DNA of 64,000 bases, from the NCBI GenBank assembly GCA_002869185.1, contig PKTN01000012.1, positions 1-64,000 of the forward strand, in the 5' to 3' direction. A program made the position numbers and the translations under genes. Shown in pieces: positions 47,132 to 56,740 of this stretch. The DNA comes from Denitrovibrio sp. (GTDB taxonomy: Bacteria > Chrysiogenota > Deferribacteres > Deferribacterales > Geovibrionaceae). Below the pieces are notes generated by a model. That model was given only the letters and a program-made list of their open reading frames with translations. It had not been told where the DNA came from and made no database searches. Position 1 is the first letter of the stretch. Each line of letters starts with the position of its first letter.

Positions 47132-47991
47132 ACTCTGTGCACCTTCTTCTTGCCAAATAGCCCGTCTGGCTTAACAAAAAGTATTATCAATATTACGATA
47201 AAAGCGACTGCATCCTTCAAACCAGAAGGGATGATACTCGCTGAAAAAGACTCAAGTATTCCTAGTAGCAGACCGCCAGCGATAGCCGCACCAAAGTTAC
47301 CCATACCGCCAAGTATAGCCGCCGCAAACCCCTTTAGCCCTGTCATGATACCGTCGTCATAGGTCACAAACATAATAGGTGCGATAATCACACCAGCCAC
47401 AGCACCAAGTAGTGCCGCAACACCGAATGACATAACTCGGATATTACTAACATTTATCCCGCAGGTTTCTGCAGCTATAGGATCGTCAAAACTAGCACGC
47501 ATAGCCTTGCCATATTTAGATTTCTTGAGGAACATATTCAGACCAAACGCCACAAAGAGAGAAACTGCAATAACCAGAATCGACTGGCTAGACATTACCC
47601 CACCAGGGAGCTGGATATTAAATACGGGTATAAACTCTTTTACTGGAAGGGAATCACGACCCCAAAAGTGCATCGCAAGGTCTCTAATTATTATAGATGC
47701 CGCAATAGTCACTGTGATGAGATTAAGTTCGTTTTTTATCTTTGTAAGCCTGATAAAGACTTTTTCAAAGAGTATCCCCATAACGAAAGCTCCACCAACA
47801 GCACCAATAAATGCTATAGGAAAAGGGAGTCCCATTACAGCAAAGAGAGTATAGATTAGCATACCACCAATCATAACAAACTCACCTTGGGCGAAGTTGA
47901 TGATACCAGTGGTATTATAGATTATATTAAAACCCAGAGCTACAAGCCCATATACGCTGCCGCTTGTCAGCCCCGAATACAAAAACTGCAT
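47128..47991 (-). CDS. livH: Branched-chain amino acid ABC transporter permease LivH
   Basis: A 287-residue permease with about eight helices. Its start, SGLTSGSVYGLVALGFNIIYNTTGIINFAQGEFVMIG, is the LivH signature. It follows the ACT gene after 29 nt. No periplasmic binding protein (livK) lies in this cluster, so the ligand-binding subunit is elsewhere. Confidence 0.93.
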   Translation of the reverse strand: MQFLYSGLTSGSVYGLVALGFNIIYNTTGIINFAQGEFVMIGGMLIYTLFAVMGLPFPIAFIGAVGGAFVMGILFEKVFIRLTKIKNELNLITVTIAASIIIRDLAMHFWGRDSLPVKEFIPVFNIQLPGGVMSSQSILVIAVSLFVAFGLNMFLKKSKYGKAMRASFDDPIAAETCGINVSNIRVMSFGVAALLGAVAGVIIAPIMFVTYDDGIMTGLKGFAAAILGGMGNFGAAIAGGLLLGILESFSASIIPSGLKDAVAFIVILIILFVKPDGLFGKKKVHRV

Positions 47992-48020
47992 TATTTAGTC
48001 AACCTTATTGTATTATTCAC

Positions 48021-48455
48021 TTACAGACCAGCTATGTCGTCCTGCTTAACAAATCCAAAACCAGCTTCACCGAGCTTAACTGCTGCTATATCCGCATCGT
48101 CGAACCTAAAGATCATGATCGCACGCCCTGCTTCCATATGGTCAACAAAAGCGTACATATATTCAACGTTCATATTATTCTCATCTAAGCAACCGAGTAT
48201 CTGAGCGAGTCCGCCCGGCTGGTCGCTAACTATCACAGCGAGAACGTCTGTTCTGCCTACAGTGAATTCATGCTCTTTAAGGATGTCATAAGCCTTGTCA
48301 GGGTTGCTGACGATAAGCCTAAGAATTCCGAAATCTGATGTATCCGCAAGGGATAATGCTCTGATGTTTATGCCGTTAGCTCCCAAAAGCTTTGCAACTT
48401 CATGGAGACGTCCTGACTGGTTTTCGATAAAAACAGATATTTGCTTTAACTTCAT
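48021..48455 (-). CDS. Tandem ACT-domain protein
   Basis: A 144-residue protein of two ACT domains. The first begins [20 protein letters not shown] (about 4-23); the second [21 protein letters not shown] (about 70-90). ACT domains bind amino acids or related small ligands. Its position between paaK2 and livH suggests it senses the transported acid. Such genes are often found beside paaK in deltaproteobacteria-like genomes. Confidence 0.88.
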   Translation of the reverse strand: MKLKQISVFIENQSGRLHEVAKLLGANGINIRALSLADTSDFGILRLIVSNPDKAYDILKEHEFTVGRTDVLAVIVSDQPGGLAQILGCLDENNMNVEYMYAFVDHMEAGRAIMIFRFDDADIAAVKLGEAGFGFVKQDDIAGL

Positions 48456-48467
48456 GAGTCTACCCCT

Positions 48468-49769
48468 CTATATATTTCTATTGTCCTGAACTCTTTTCGC
48501 TTTACCCTCGCTTCTGGCGATGGTTTTATGTTCAACTATACGCACCTTACAGGTAACGCCTATCATAGTTTTAATCTCTGATTCTAAACTCTTACTAAGG
48601 TCTTGAAGTCTACGGATCCTATCCATAAACTGCCCTTCAGCAAGCTCCACCTGAACCTCAAGTGTATCCATATTACCGTCTCTGTTGACAACTAGCAGGT
48701 AGTGAGGTGAAAGCTCTTCCTTCTGAACAAGTATAGACTCAACCTGTGATGGATAAACGTTTACACCTCTAATAATAAGCATATCGTCACTTCTTCCCAT
48801 CACTTTGTTCATACGAACGAATGAACGTCCACATTTACAAGGCTCTGTTATAAGACTGGTCACGTCTCTTGTTCTATATCTGACAAGAGGTATAGCCTCT
48901 TTAGTGATAGTGGTGAAAACAAGCTCACCCTCTTCACCATTTGGTATAACCTCGCCTGTTTCTGGATTTATTGTCTCAACGATAAAATGATCCTCGTTGA
49001 TGTGCATACCGTTCTTAGCCTCAACACATTCGAAAGCGACACCAGGCCCTATGATCTCACTAAGTCCATAGATATCAACAGCATCGATCCCCCACTTCTC
49101 TTCTATCTCTTCTCTCATAGCGTCAGTCCAAGGCTCTGCACCAAAGATACCAACTTTGAGTTTAAGGTCTTTCTTCGGGTCGATACCTGCGTCTATAGCT
49201 GTCTCGTAGAGTGATAGAGCGTATGAGGGGGTACATGAGAATGCAGTAGAGCCGAAATCTTTCATCAACATAAGTTGTTTTTGAGAGTTTCCACATGATA
49301 TTGGGATAACAGATGCACCGATCTTCTCCGCACCATAGTGAGCACCAAGCCCACCAGTGAAAAGACCGTATCCGTATGCGTTTTGGAGAATATCACCAGC
49401 AGCAACACCAGCAGCAGAGAATGTCCTAGCCATAAGCTCTGTCCAAGTATCTATATCGCGTCTAGTATAGCCCACTACTGTAGGCTTACCTGTGGTTCCG
49501 CTAGATGCATGGAGACGTACTACCTGCTCCTGTGGAACTGCGAAAAGACCAAATGGATAATTGTCGCGCATGTCTTGTTTATATGTAAAAGGGAGCTTAC
49601 TTAAATCAGAAAGTGACTTGATATCGTCAGGTTTAATCCCAGCTTTATCCATTGACTCTCTATAAAAGTCTACTCGTGCATAAACGTTATTTAAAAGTTC
49701 TCTGAGTCTTCTAAGTTGTAGCTCCTCCAGATATTCTCTGGGGAGGGTTTCGTAATGCTCATTCCAGAT
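48468..49769 (-). CDS. paaK: Phenylacetate-CoA ligase family protein (copy 2)
   Basis: A 433-residue AMP-forming ligase with [40 protein letters not shown] and [19 protein letters not shown], and a C-terminal [10 protein letters not shown] segment. I place the start at the ATG after CGGAG; a longer frame is not supported. The first gene of the cluster. Similarity to copy 1 throughout suggests an old duplication with diverged substrate preference. Confidence 0.93.
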   Translation of the reverse strand: MWNEHYETLPREYLEELQLRRLRELLNNVYARVDFYRESMDKAGIKPDDIKSLSDLSKLPFTYKQDMRDNYPFGLFAVPQEQVVRLHASSGTTGKPTVVGYTRRDIDTWTELMARTFSAAGVAAGDILQNAYGYGLFTGGLGAHYGAEKIGASVIPISCGNSQKQLMLMKDFGSTAFSCTPSYALSLYETAIDAGIDPKKDLKLKVGIFGAEPWTDAMREEIEEKWGIDAVDIYGLSEIIGPGVAFECVEAKNGMHINEDHFIVETINPETGEVIPNGEEGELVFTTITKEAIPLVRYRTRDVTSLITEPCKCGRSFVRMNKVMGRSDDMLIIRGVNVYPSQVESILVQKEELSPHYLLVVNRDGNMDTLEVQVELAEGQFMDRIRRLQDLSKSLESEIKTMIGVTCKVRIVEHKTIARSEGKAKRVQDNRNI

Positions 49770-49904
49770 CATAATGAAATCTCCGTTTTGGATCGCAAAT
49801 GGTTCTAAAAATTTAGCAATTTGAAGGGTAAAAGTCAAATTTTATTTAACAATGTAAAGGGAAAATATATTTGATATATAAATACTTTAAGAATAGTTAG
49901 TCAT

Positions 49905-51497
49905 TTAAGGAGATTTGCAGTGAGATACGCTTTTATTTCCACCCCTGAGTGAAACCTCTACACACTTATAACCAGTACGTTTTTCAAACTCAACATGAGA
50001 GTTATTTCGACTAACGAGTAATAACTCTTTATTGTTAGAGATAAACATATCAAGTTCGTCATCAGTCTGTATAAGAAACCTCTTATAATCCTCATATTTT
50101 TGAAACTGAGTTTCACGCTCTCTATCAAAAGCTATAGGTTTAACATCATTCAGATAAAACGAAACTGAAGGTGTAAATGCTTTATAAAGCAATACGTTAA
50201 GGTTTTTATTTGAATTATAATCTTTAATATCTTCTGAGATCAGTCTATACCCTTTCACATAAGGACCAATAAATGGGACAAAGCAGAAAGCTGCAAGCGA
50301 TGCGACAAGAAGCAATATAGAAAAATATTTTACAAACTCTCTTTTGAGTAAGCCTTTTAATATCAGCACTAAGCTCGTACCCGTAAAAGCTACACCAAAC
50401 AGAATCATGAATATTGCGTAAGGCTTTGTATATTCAATAACAAAAGGGACCGCACAAACCGCAACACCTAGTAGAACTAAAAAGAGAGAAGAGAGAGTCC
50501 TAATGATTTTTGAGTCAGCATTTACAGCAGCTATTAATGCAGCAACAGGATAAAAAGGTAAAAGATAAGTGCCTAGTTTACTTGTTGATATCTGAAAGAC
50601 TATAAATGGCATAAGCACGTATAGGTATAGAAGTTTACCAGTTTTAAGTTTATTTAAAAATTTATGATTCCGAATAAAATAAAAGACCCACGGAGCGAAT
50701 GTTATAAAAAAGACTCCAAAGAAAAAATAGAAAGGTTTAGATCTAGAGAATTTATTAGTTGCGACTCGATCAACAGTTTGGTCTTTAAGAAAATAATTAA
50801 GTAGACCATCATTTATGCCAACGACATAAACGTACCAAGGTAAAGCCACTAAAACAAAAACGATAATACAAGCTAATAATTGCGAAAAAGAAAAAACACG
50901 CCTATGCGCTCTGTCAAAGATCATGGCTGTAACTAAAGGCAATAGCGTAAACAGAAAAATAATAGGCCCTTTAGCCATAAAACCTAAACCGAGAAAGAGT
51001 CCTATCAGCAATGCATTACTCATACTCCTTACGTCATATATCTGTTTAAAAATATAATAAAGAGCCATAACAGTGAAAAGGACAAGATATATATCCGTTG
51101 ATACGACACGACTAACTATCAAAAAAAGGACAGAAGAACTAAGTATAAAAACCGATGTATCAGCAATTTTCTTATCGTCAGTGAGTAAAAAAGATAGTTT
51201 TTTAGTAAATAGAATAATTAGCACAGCCGCAACTGAACCGAAAAAACGTACACCAAAGCCATTTATCCCAAAAATGCCCATACCAAGAGCGTTCATCCAG
51301 TATGCAAAAGGTGGCTTATGAAAGTGTTTGATACCGTTATAGTAAGGTTCTAGAAAGTTGCCACTAGAAAGCATCTCACGTGAAATTTCTGCATATCTTG
51401 CGTCAGTAGTCTCGAATAGAGGCAACCAATATGCAGGGATTAAGAGGATAACGAAATATAACGCTAGGAAGATATAGAATCTTTTACCATCAAGCAT
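49905..51497 (-). CDS. ArnT-like lipid-linked glycosyltransferase (copy 1)
   Basis: A 530-residue membrane protein with about 11-12 helices, GT-C fold (PMT/ArnT-like). The first external loop has PLFETTDARYAEISREM with the catalytic acidic pair, and a FHKPPFAYW motif follows. Such enzymes move a sugar from an undecaprenyl phosphate carrier onto lipid A or protein. It overlaps the LAB_N gene by 8 nt. Two genes upstream is an ArnC-like transferase that would load the carrier. Confidence 0.86.
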   Translation of the reverse strand: MLDGKRFYIFLALYFVILLIPAYWLPLFETTDARYAEISREMLSSGNFLEPYYNGIKHFHKPPFAYWMNALGMGIFGINGFGVRFFGSVAAVLIILFTKKLSFLLTDDKKIADTSVFILSSSVLFLIVSRVVSTDIYLVLFTVMALYYIFKQIYDVRSMSNALLIGLFLGLGFMAKGPIIFLFTLLPLVTAMIFDRAHRRVFSFSQLLACIIVFVLVALPWYVYVVGINDGLLNYFLKDQTVDRVATNKFSRSKPFYFFFGVFFITFAPWVFYFIRNHKFLNKLKTGKLLYLYVLMPFIVFQISTSKLGTYLLPFYPVAALIAAVNADSKIIRTLSSLFLVLLGVAVCAVPFVIEYTKPYAIFMILFGVAFTGTSLVLILKGLLKREFVKYFSILLLVASLAAFCFVPFIGPYVKGYRLISEDIKDYNSNKNLNVLLYKAFTPSVSFYLNDVKPIAFDRERETQFQKYEDYKRFLIQTDDELDMFISNNKELLLVSRNNSHVEFEKRTGYKCVEVSLRGGNKSVSHCKSP

Positions 51498-52137
51498 TTG
51501 TTGATTTCTTCTCCAATTTGATAAAATAGAGATTTCTTAAATATATCAATATACCAACTGACTGCCCAGCTATAAAGACAGGATCAGAGACCATGACTGA
51601 GTATATCAGAAGCAGGATACTGCCCGCCATGCTAAAGTACCAGAAGAGAACAGGAAATGTACTCTTTTTATTCTTCTCTGACACAAGCCACTGCACAAGA
51701 AAACGCATAAAAAACATTGTTTGTGCGACAATACCAACTCCATAAATAATGCCTGTATAAACGACTTTATCCTTTCTAGGTATTTCTGGATAAAAGTATG
51801 CAGCAACACCTACAAATGCGAAATAAATTAGAAGGATAATGATCATTTTAAAGCCAAAGTTATGACTTCTTGTTCCACGTTCTTTATAGATTAGTGAGAT
51901 ATTACGAATATAGATTATAGCCCCTGTGGACTGACCAATTATAAATATAGGATCTTTTATAAGTACGGAGTAAGTGAGCAACATGAAGCTCCCCACAATA
52001 CTGAAATACCAGAAAGAGAGAGGGACTGTACTTTTTTTATATTTCTCAGTGAAAAGCCACTGGACAATGAAACGCATAAAAAAGAGTACTTGTCCGGCAA
52101 AACCGAATATAACAAGAGCTAGTTCAGCGATCGACAT
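51490..52137 (-). CDS. Duplicated lipid A biosynthesis N-terminal domain membrane protein
   Basis: A 215-residue membrane protein made of two related halves. Half one has FFMRFIVQWLFTEKYKKSTVP and YFSIVGSFMLLTYS; half two has FFMRFLVQWLVSEKNKKSTFP and YFSMAGSILLLIYS. Each matches the LAB_N domain found at the N terminus of some lipid-A-disaccharide synthases. As a stand-alone protein in ArnT-type operons its role is unclear; flipping or positioning of the lipid carrier is a guess. It overlaps both neighbours. Confidence 0.82.
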   Translation of the reverse strand: MSIAELALVIFGFAGQVLFFMRFIVQWLFTEKYKKSTVPLSFWYFSIVGSFMLLTYSVLIKDPIFIIGQSTGAIIYIRNISLIYKERGTRSHNFGFKMIIILLIYFAFVGVAAYFYPEIPRKDKVVYTGIIYGVGIVAQTMFFMRFLVQWLVSEKNKKSTFPVLFWYFSMAGSILLLIYSVMVSDPVFIAGQSVGILIYLRNLYFIKLEKKSTNA

Positions 52138-52843
52138 TTGTCTCTCTGATTTGAATATTTAAATGCCTCTTCTGCATCCAGCGGACGCAAATGAGATCGT
52201 ATATCGCCTCTTTAGCTCTTTTTAGGTTAGTATATTTAGAAACCCCATGAATTCTAGGTCTATGACTAACTTTAACCTCTTTTACCTTAGCACCTTCAAG
52301 ACGCATTAGAGCAGGTAAAAACCTATGCAACCCTTTGAACATCTTGATACGTTTGAGCATTACAGCACGCATAATCTTCAGTGAGCAACCAGTGTCATGT
52401 ATGTCTTCTTTGATAACAGAGTTACGTATACTATTACCAATCTTACTACCAATTCTCTTGGCAAATGTATCCTTACGATCGTGTCTCCAGCCGTTTACCA
52501 TATCGAATTCGCCATAGTGTTTAAGCATATCAGGTAAATCAGCAGGATCAACTTGAAGGTCAGCATCCATAGTAATAATCACATCACCAGATGCGTTCTG
52601 AAATCCACTATATAAAGCAGCAGACTGACCAGCATTTTTTTCAAAAGCGACATATTTCACAACGCTATCTTTTTCTGCTAAGTCTTTGATAACCTGTAGG
52701 CTATTATCTCTACTACAGTCATCAATGAAAAGTATTTCGTATTCAGCACCTATTTTCGCAGAGACCTTTTTAACCTCTTCGTAAAGATGGATAATATTCT
52801 CTTCTTCATCAAAAACAGGTAGTACGTAAGATATTTTTTCCAA
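52124..52843 (-). CDS. Family 2 glycosyltransferase (ArnC/DPM1-like)
   Basis: A 239-residue cytosolic-face transferase. It has SYVLPVFDEEENI at the start, FIDDCSRDNS and the DADLQVDP motif (metal-binding aspartates). It lacks the C-terminal membrane helices of GtrB/ArnC. The likely product is a polyprenyl-phosphate sugar used by the ArnT-like enzyme in the same operon. Confidence 0.87.
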   Translation of the reverse strand: MEKISYVLPVFDEEENIIHLYEEVKKVSAKIGAEYEILFIDDCSRDNSLQVIKDLAEKDSVVKYVAFEKNAGQSAALYSGFQNASGDVIITMDADLQVDPADLPDMLKHYGEFDMVNGWRHDRKDTFAKRIGSKIGNSIRNSVIKEDIHDTGCSLKIMRAVMLKRIKMFKGLHRFLPALMRLEGAKVKEVKVSHRPRIHGVSKYTNLKRAKEAIYDLICVRWMQKRHLNIQIRETNVDR

Positions 52844-53019
52844 AATTAACCACCAAATTCACACGTATTTCAGACAAAAATTACTACCATATATATGAGT
52901 ACAAAACAACATCTAATACAATATATAACAGAACTCACTTAAATCTGATCAATATTTAACCAACCACTGACTTATCTTTGACCAACGATGTAAGAAATAG
53001 TTCCAAGAACCTATTAGTT

Positions 53020-53049
53020 CAATAGGTGTTTTTGGCACACCTATTGCAT
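53020..53049 (+). promoter_or_regulatory. Sigma-54 promoter of amtB overlapped by an inverted repeat
   Basis: TGGCAC (53033-53038), five nucleotides, then TTGCAT (53044-53049): GG and GC are 10 bp apart, the -24/-12 consensus. The ATG is 35 nt downstream of the -12 box. CAATAGGTG (53020-53028) and CACCTATTG (53038-53046) form a perfect 9-bp inverted repeat covering the promoter, and CCTATT occurs again at 53010-53015. The repeat may be a regulator site; no NtrC-type sequence was recognised in the 230-bp gap (52844-53073). Confidence 0.75.
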
Positions 53050-53073
53050 GTAAAAACCTGAACAAAATATGGG

Positions 53074-54339
53074 GTGACAAAGATGATACGACTTTTTACG
53101 ACTTTAATACTTTTATTAACTGCATCGACAGCTTTTGCTGATGAACTCAGTGCAGGTGATACAACATGGATATTGGTTTCTTCAGCTTTAGTACTACTAA
53201 TGCTCCCGGGGCTTGCACTTTTTTATGGTGGTATGGTCAGAGCGAAGAGTACTCTTTCAGCCTTCCTATACAGTTTCTCTGCTCTCTGCGTTGTCGGAGT
53301 AACATGGGCTGTAGTCGGTTTTACAATCGCCTTTGGTGCTTCTGAATCAAAATTCTTCGGTAGTATGCAATACTTCATGCTTGGCGGAGATTTTATGGAT
53401 GCTATGTCGGGGACTATCCCACTTAGCATTTTTGCTATGTTTCAGGGCATGTTTGCTATCATCACTGTAGCCCTTATAAGTGGTGCTATTGTTGAAAGGA
53501 TGAAATTCTCAGCATGGTTACTCTTTATGCCACTATGGATTATCCTTGTATACTCACCTGTAGCATACTGGGTATGGGGTGGCGGATGGCTTGGTGACAT
53601 GGGTGCACTCGACTTTGCTGGTGGAACAGTGGTTCACTTCTCCTCTGGTATGGCCGCACTCGCTATCGCTATAGTCTTAGGTAACAGAAAAGACTTTATG
53701 AAAGCAAAGATTCTCCCTCATAACGTTACATATACAGTTCTTGGTGCTGGTATACTTTGGTTCGGTTGGTTCGGGTTCAACGCTGGGTCAGCACTCGCTG
53801 CTGACAAAATAGCTGCACTCGCATTTGTAAACACTATGATAGCTGCTGCTGCCGGTGGTCTCTCTTGGATGCTTATAGAGATGAAGTCAAACAAACCGAG
53901 TGCACTTGGTATAGCATCAGGTATAGTTGCTGGTCTCGTTGGTATAACGCCTGCGGCTGGATTTGTAGAGCCTTGGGCTGCTCTCGTTATCGGTGCTATG
54001 ACTGGAGCACTTTGCTTCTGGGGTATTACACTTAAATTTAAATTCAAACTTGATGACTCTCTAGACGTATTCGGTATCCACGGTCTAGGTGGTCTCTTCG
54101 GTGCTCTTGCCACTGGTGTTTTCGCTACAGTTGGAGCTAAAGGTCTCTTAGCTGGTAACGCTAAGCAGGTATGGATACAGCTTGTTGATGCTCTAGGATG
54201 TGGTGTTTACTCTTTCGTAGTAACTCTAATCATTGCACTCGCTATCAAACACACATTGGGTATGCGTATCACTCCTGAAGAGGAGACGGAAGGTACTGAT
54301 GTTAATCAACACGGTGAAAAAGCTTACAACTTCTTCTAG
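53074..54339 (+). CDS. amtB: Ammonium transporter AmtB
   Basis: Membrane channel for ammonium uptake, 421 residues including a signal peptide (TAFA-DE) and 11 helices. The family blocks DTTWILVSSALVLLMLPGLALFYGG, GTVVHFSSGMAALA, WFGWFGFNAGSAL and FGIHGLGGLFGALATGVFA (second channel histidine) are present. The TATG start is preceded by GGGGTG. No glnK (PII) gene follows, unlike the usual order. A sigma-54 promoter upstream implies nitrogen-limited expression. Confidence 0.95.
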   Translation: MTKMIRLFTTLILLLTASTAFADELSAGDTTWILVSSALVLLMLPGLALFYGGMVRAKSTLSAFLYSFSALCVVGVTWAVVGFTIAFGASESKFFGSMQYFMLGGDFMDAMSGTIPLSIFAMFQGMFAIITVALISGAIVERMKFSAWLLFMPLWIILVYSPVAYWVWGGGWLGDMGALDFAGGTVVHFSSGMAALAIAIVLGNRKDFMKAKILPHNVTYTVLGAGILWFGWFGFNAGSALAADKIAALAFVNTMIAAAAGGLSWMLIEMKSNKPSALGIASGIVAGLVGITPAAGFVEPWAALVIGAMTGALCFWGITLKFKFKLDDSLDVFGIHGLGGLFGALATGVFATVGAKGLLAGNAKQVWIQLVDALGCGVYSFVVTLIIALAIKHTLGMRITPEEETEGTDVNQHGEKAYNFF

Positions 54340-54413
54340 GTCGTAAGTTGAGACATTTTACTACCACGCCTAACGGCTCATGCTGTTTGCTTGAGTAGTA
54401 AACTAATAAAAGT

Positions 54414-54443
54414 AAAGGGGATGCCAAACGGTATCCCCTTTTT
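54414..54443 (+). terminator. Rho-independent terminator after amtB
   Basis: AAGGGGAT and ATCCCCTT arms with a 10-nt loop and a T-run. It lies about 75 nt past the amtB stop. Confidence 0.85.
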
Positions 54444-54457
54444 CATAATCATATGCG

Positions 54458-54494
54458 TGAGATTCTTCAATCACTCCGTTCACTTAGAATGACT
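54458..54494 (-). repeat. Dispersed intergenic repeat copy
   Basis: Minus strand reads AGTCATTCTAAGTGAAC followed by GGAGTGATTGAAGAATCTC. The flanks ATTCT/AGAAT pair. This follows the grammar of the widespread TCATTCTGAGCGAAGCGAAGAATCT-type repeats. It lies between the amtB terminator and the convergent glycosyltransferase gene. Confidence 0.5.
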
Positions 54495-54501
54495 AATGCT
54501 A

Positions 54502-56073
54502 TTATTTATTGATCACAAGCAGGTAATCCCTACCAGCAATCCACTGTTTATCTATTATTTTAAGGTGTGATGGTTTATTCTCCCACCTCTTCCAATACTT
54601 CTCTGCTAGACCTAACACAACCTTCTCATCAGAGTTCATAATCTCTTTCACCTCGTCTAGCTTTTTTGTCTCATAGACAACACTACCAGCATAATACGTA
54701 TAAAGGGCTGAGTACACCTTGTAAGCCACAGGTTTGTACCCATCCGCTATATATTGTTTCATTATAGTTCCTTGCTTCTTAGGGCTTAAAACTATATCGA
54801 GGGACGGAATAAGTGTTAACCCAAGAACATTAAAGAACAGAGTCATTATAAGAGCAAAACCAACAACCGCTTTCATGTTATCTTTGTCTGATAAGAACCA
54901 TATCGCAAGCCCCGATGCTAACGCAACACCACCACATAGAGCACTATTGTCAGCATATCCCGGCATTGAAGGTATCTTATTTACAAAAAATAGGACTCCT
55001 GACAAAACAATAAAAAAGATACTCACAGCTCGCCAAAAGATTTTTCTGTTATCTGAATTTATATAAACATATGCGATAAGTATTGCTATCGGAGAATATA
55101 TAGGGAGTGCATAAATAGCTATCTTTCCACTAAGGGCAGATAGAAAAAGGAAACCTGAAACTATTGCAAAAATAACGTACTTAGCACCGTCTGATGATCT
55201 ATAAAACTGGGTACACTTACTCTTGATGCTTTTGCCTGAAGTAAAAAATATAAGAACCCAAGGGAGCCAAGCGAGTGTCAGAGCATAAGTATAATAGTAA
55301 AATGGTTCCGCGTGATGCCAAGTCTTAACCGCACGTTTCACTACCTGCGTATTTATCAGATACATCATATAGTCATACCCTTCGAGAGCGACTATTGCTA
55401 GTAACCAGCCAATGATCGGGACAAGTGTCGTAAGAAAACCGAGTAAAAAATGTATGCTAAAAAGTTTCTTATAAGCCTTAAAGAAGACAACACCTACGAG
55501 AAAGAACAATAGAGGAAAAACAACACCTATAGGTCCTTTTGTAAGAACAGCTACTGATGCCACTAAAAAACCAAAATAAACGTATTTCTTGCTATCAGTG
55601 GTTAGGTATTTATACAAAAAAGTAAAACTAAAAATAGTAAGAGCAGCAAATAAGAGATCCATACGGATATAGTTCATAAGTGCTATAAAATAAAAATTAG
55701 TCAGAAGTATCAAACCTGAGATAATACTAATCTTCTTATCCTGAGTAACTGTCATAGAAAAATAATAGTGTGCTAACAGATATATAAAACCTGTGAGAGC
55801 TGACGTCATAAACATTGCCGCTGGTACTTCAAACTGAGTTACCGACTGGACAATATAAACCAGCCAAAAATATACGGGTGGCTTGTCAGGGTACGGCTCA
55901 CCATTAAGATATAGAACTAGCCACTTATTAAAGTTAGCTACGTTTGAATAAGCATTTGCATAACGGATTTCATCCGAAAAATACAGAGCTCTGGAGTTTA
56001 TGAGTAAAGCTGTCTGGAGCGTAATTATTAAACCAAAGAAGATTCTCGGATACTCAAATATCTTTTTCATCAC
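54502..56073 (-). CDS. ArnT-like lipid-linked glycosyltransferase (copy 2)
   Basis: A 523-residue membrane protein with about 12 helices and GT-C fold. A first-loop acidic pair is in YFSDEIRYANAYSN, with NGEPYPDKPPVYFWLVY after it. The general design is that of copy 1 at 49905, although sequence similarity is low. It overlaps the PAP2 gene by 4 nt, so removal of a phosphate from the lipid carrier and sugar transfer may be linked. The acceptor is unknown. Confidence 0.84.
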   Translation of the reverse strand: MMKKIFEYPRIFFGLIITLQTALLINSRALYFSDEIRYANAYSNVANFNKWLVLYLNGEPYPDKPPVYFWLVYIVQSVTQFEVPAAMFMTSALTGFIYLLAHYYFSMTVTQDKKISIISGLILLTNFYFIALMNYIRMDLLFAALTIFSFTFLYKYLTTDSKKYVYFGFLVASVAVLTKGPIGVVFPLLFFLVGVVFFKAYKKLFSIHFLLGFLTTLVPIIGWLLAIVALEGYDYMMYLINTQVVKRAVKTWHHAEPFYYYTYALTLAWLPWVLIFFTSGKSIKSKCTQFYRSSDGAKYVIFAIVSGFLFLSALSGKIAIYALPIYSPIAILIAYVYINSDNRKIFWRAVSIFFIVLSGVLFFVNKIPSMPGYADNSALCGGVALASGLAIWFLSDKDNMKAVVGFALIMTLFFNVLGLTLIPSLDIVLSPKKQGTIMKQYIADGYKPVAYKVYSALYTYYAGSVVYETKKLDEVKEIMNSDEKVVLGLAEKYWKRWENKPSHLKIIDKQWIAGRDYLLVINK

Positions 56074-56672
56074 TTTTTGCCTTCAAATAATTTCATTCTA
56101 TTATAGATAAATATGCTGGATGCCATACCGAACGTCGATCCTATTAAAACATCACTTATATAGTGGTGCAGTGTCGGTATCCTACTAAATGCCACTACTG
56201 ATCCTATCGTCAAAAAGAAGAGCCTGAACCTCTTAAAGACCAACGAAAGAAGCCCCATAGCACCAAATGCTGTCCCTGAATGCCCTGATGGAAAAGAGAC
56301 TTTATGGTATGTATACTCAAAAAATGCAAAACCGTAAAGCTGATCACTAAAATACATAGATGGTCTGTACCTACCGACTAAAAACTTAACGACATCGATA
56401 CTAAGCCCAGCGAGAGCTACTGATAAAATAACAGCTAAGCCAATTTTTGCTACGAAAGGATTAGATTTTCTAAATACTATATAAACTAAGAGAGCAGGAA
56501 TGATTTGGTATTCCGCTCGACCAAATTCAGTAATTATCTTAAATATATCATACACTAATGTGTTTTTGTATTGTTGAAAGTATAACGTGAGGGCAAGGTC
56601 TGCATAAAAATATGAGAGTAATGATAAAACAGCAATCACAACATAGTAAATTGGAATATTCTTAGCACGCAT
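56070..56672 (-). CDS. PAP2-family lipid phosphatase
   Basis: A 200-residue membrane protein with six helices and a complete PAP2 active site: KFLVGRYRP (KX6RP), PSGHSGTAF, and SRIPTLHHYISD (SRX5HX3D). Likely to dephosphorylate undecaprenyl pyrophosphate or lipid A phosphates on the periplasmic side. It precedes the ArnT-like gene. Confidence 0.9.
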   Translation of the reverse strand: MRAKNIPIYYVVIAVLSLLSYFYADLALTLYFQQYKNTLVYDIFKIITEFGRAEYQIIPALLVYIVFRKSNPFVAKIGLAVILSVALAGLSIDVVKFLVGRYRPSMYFSDQLYGFAFFEYTYHKVSFPSGHSGTAFGAMGLLSLVFKRFRLFFLTIGSVVAFSRIPTLHHYISDVLIGSTFGMASSIFIYNRMKLFEGKK

Positions 56673-56740
56673 TTAGACAGCCTTACCTAGTAGTATTTAC
56701 AAATTGATATTATAGTGAAGGCTAAATTTTGTACAGCATT

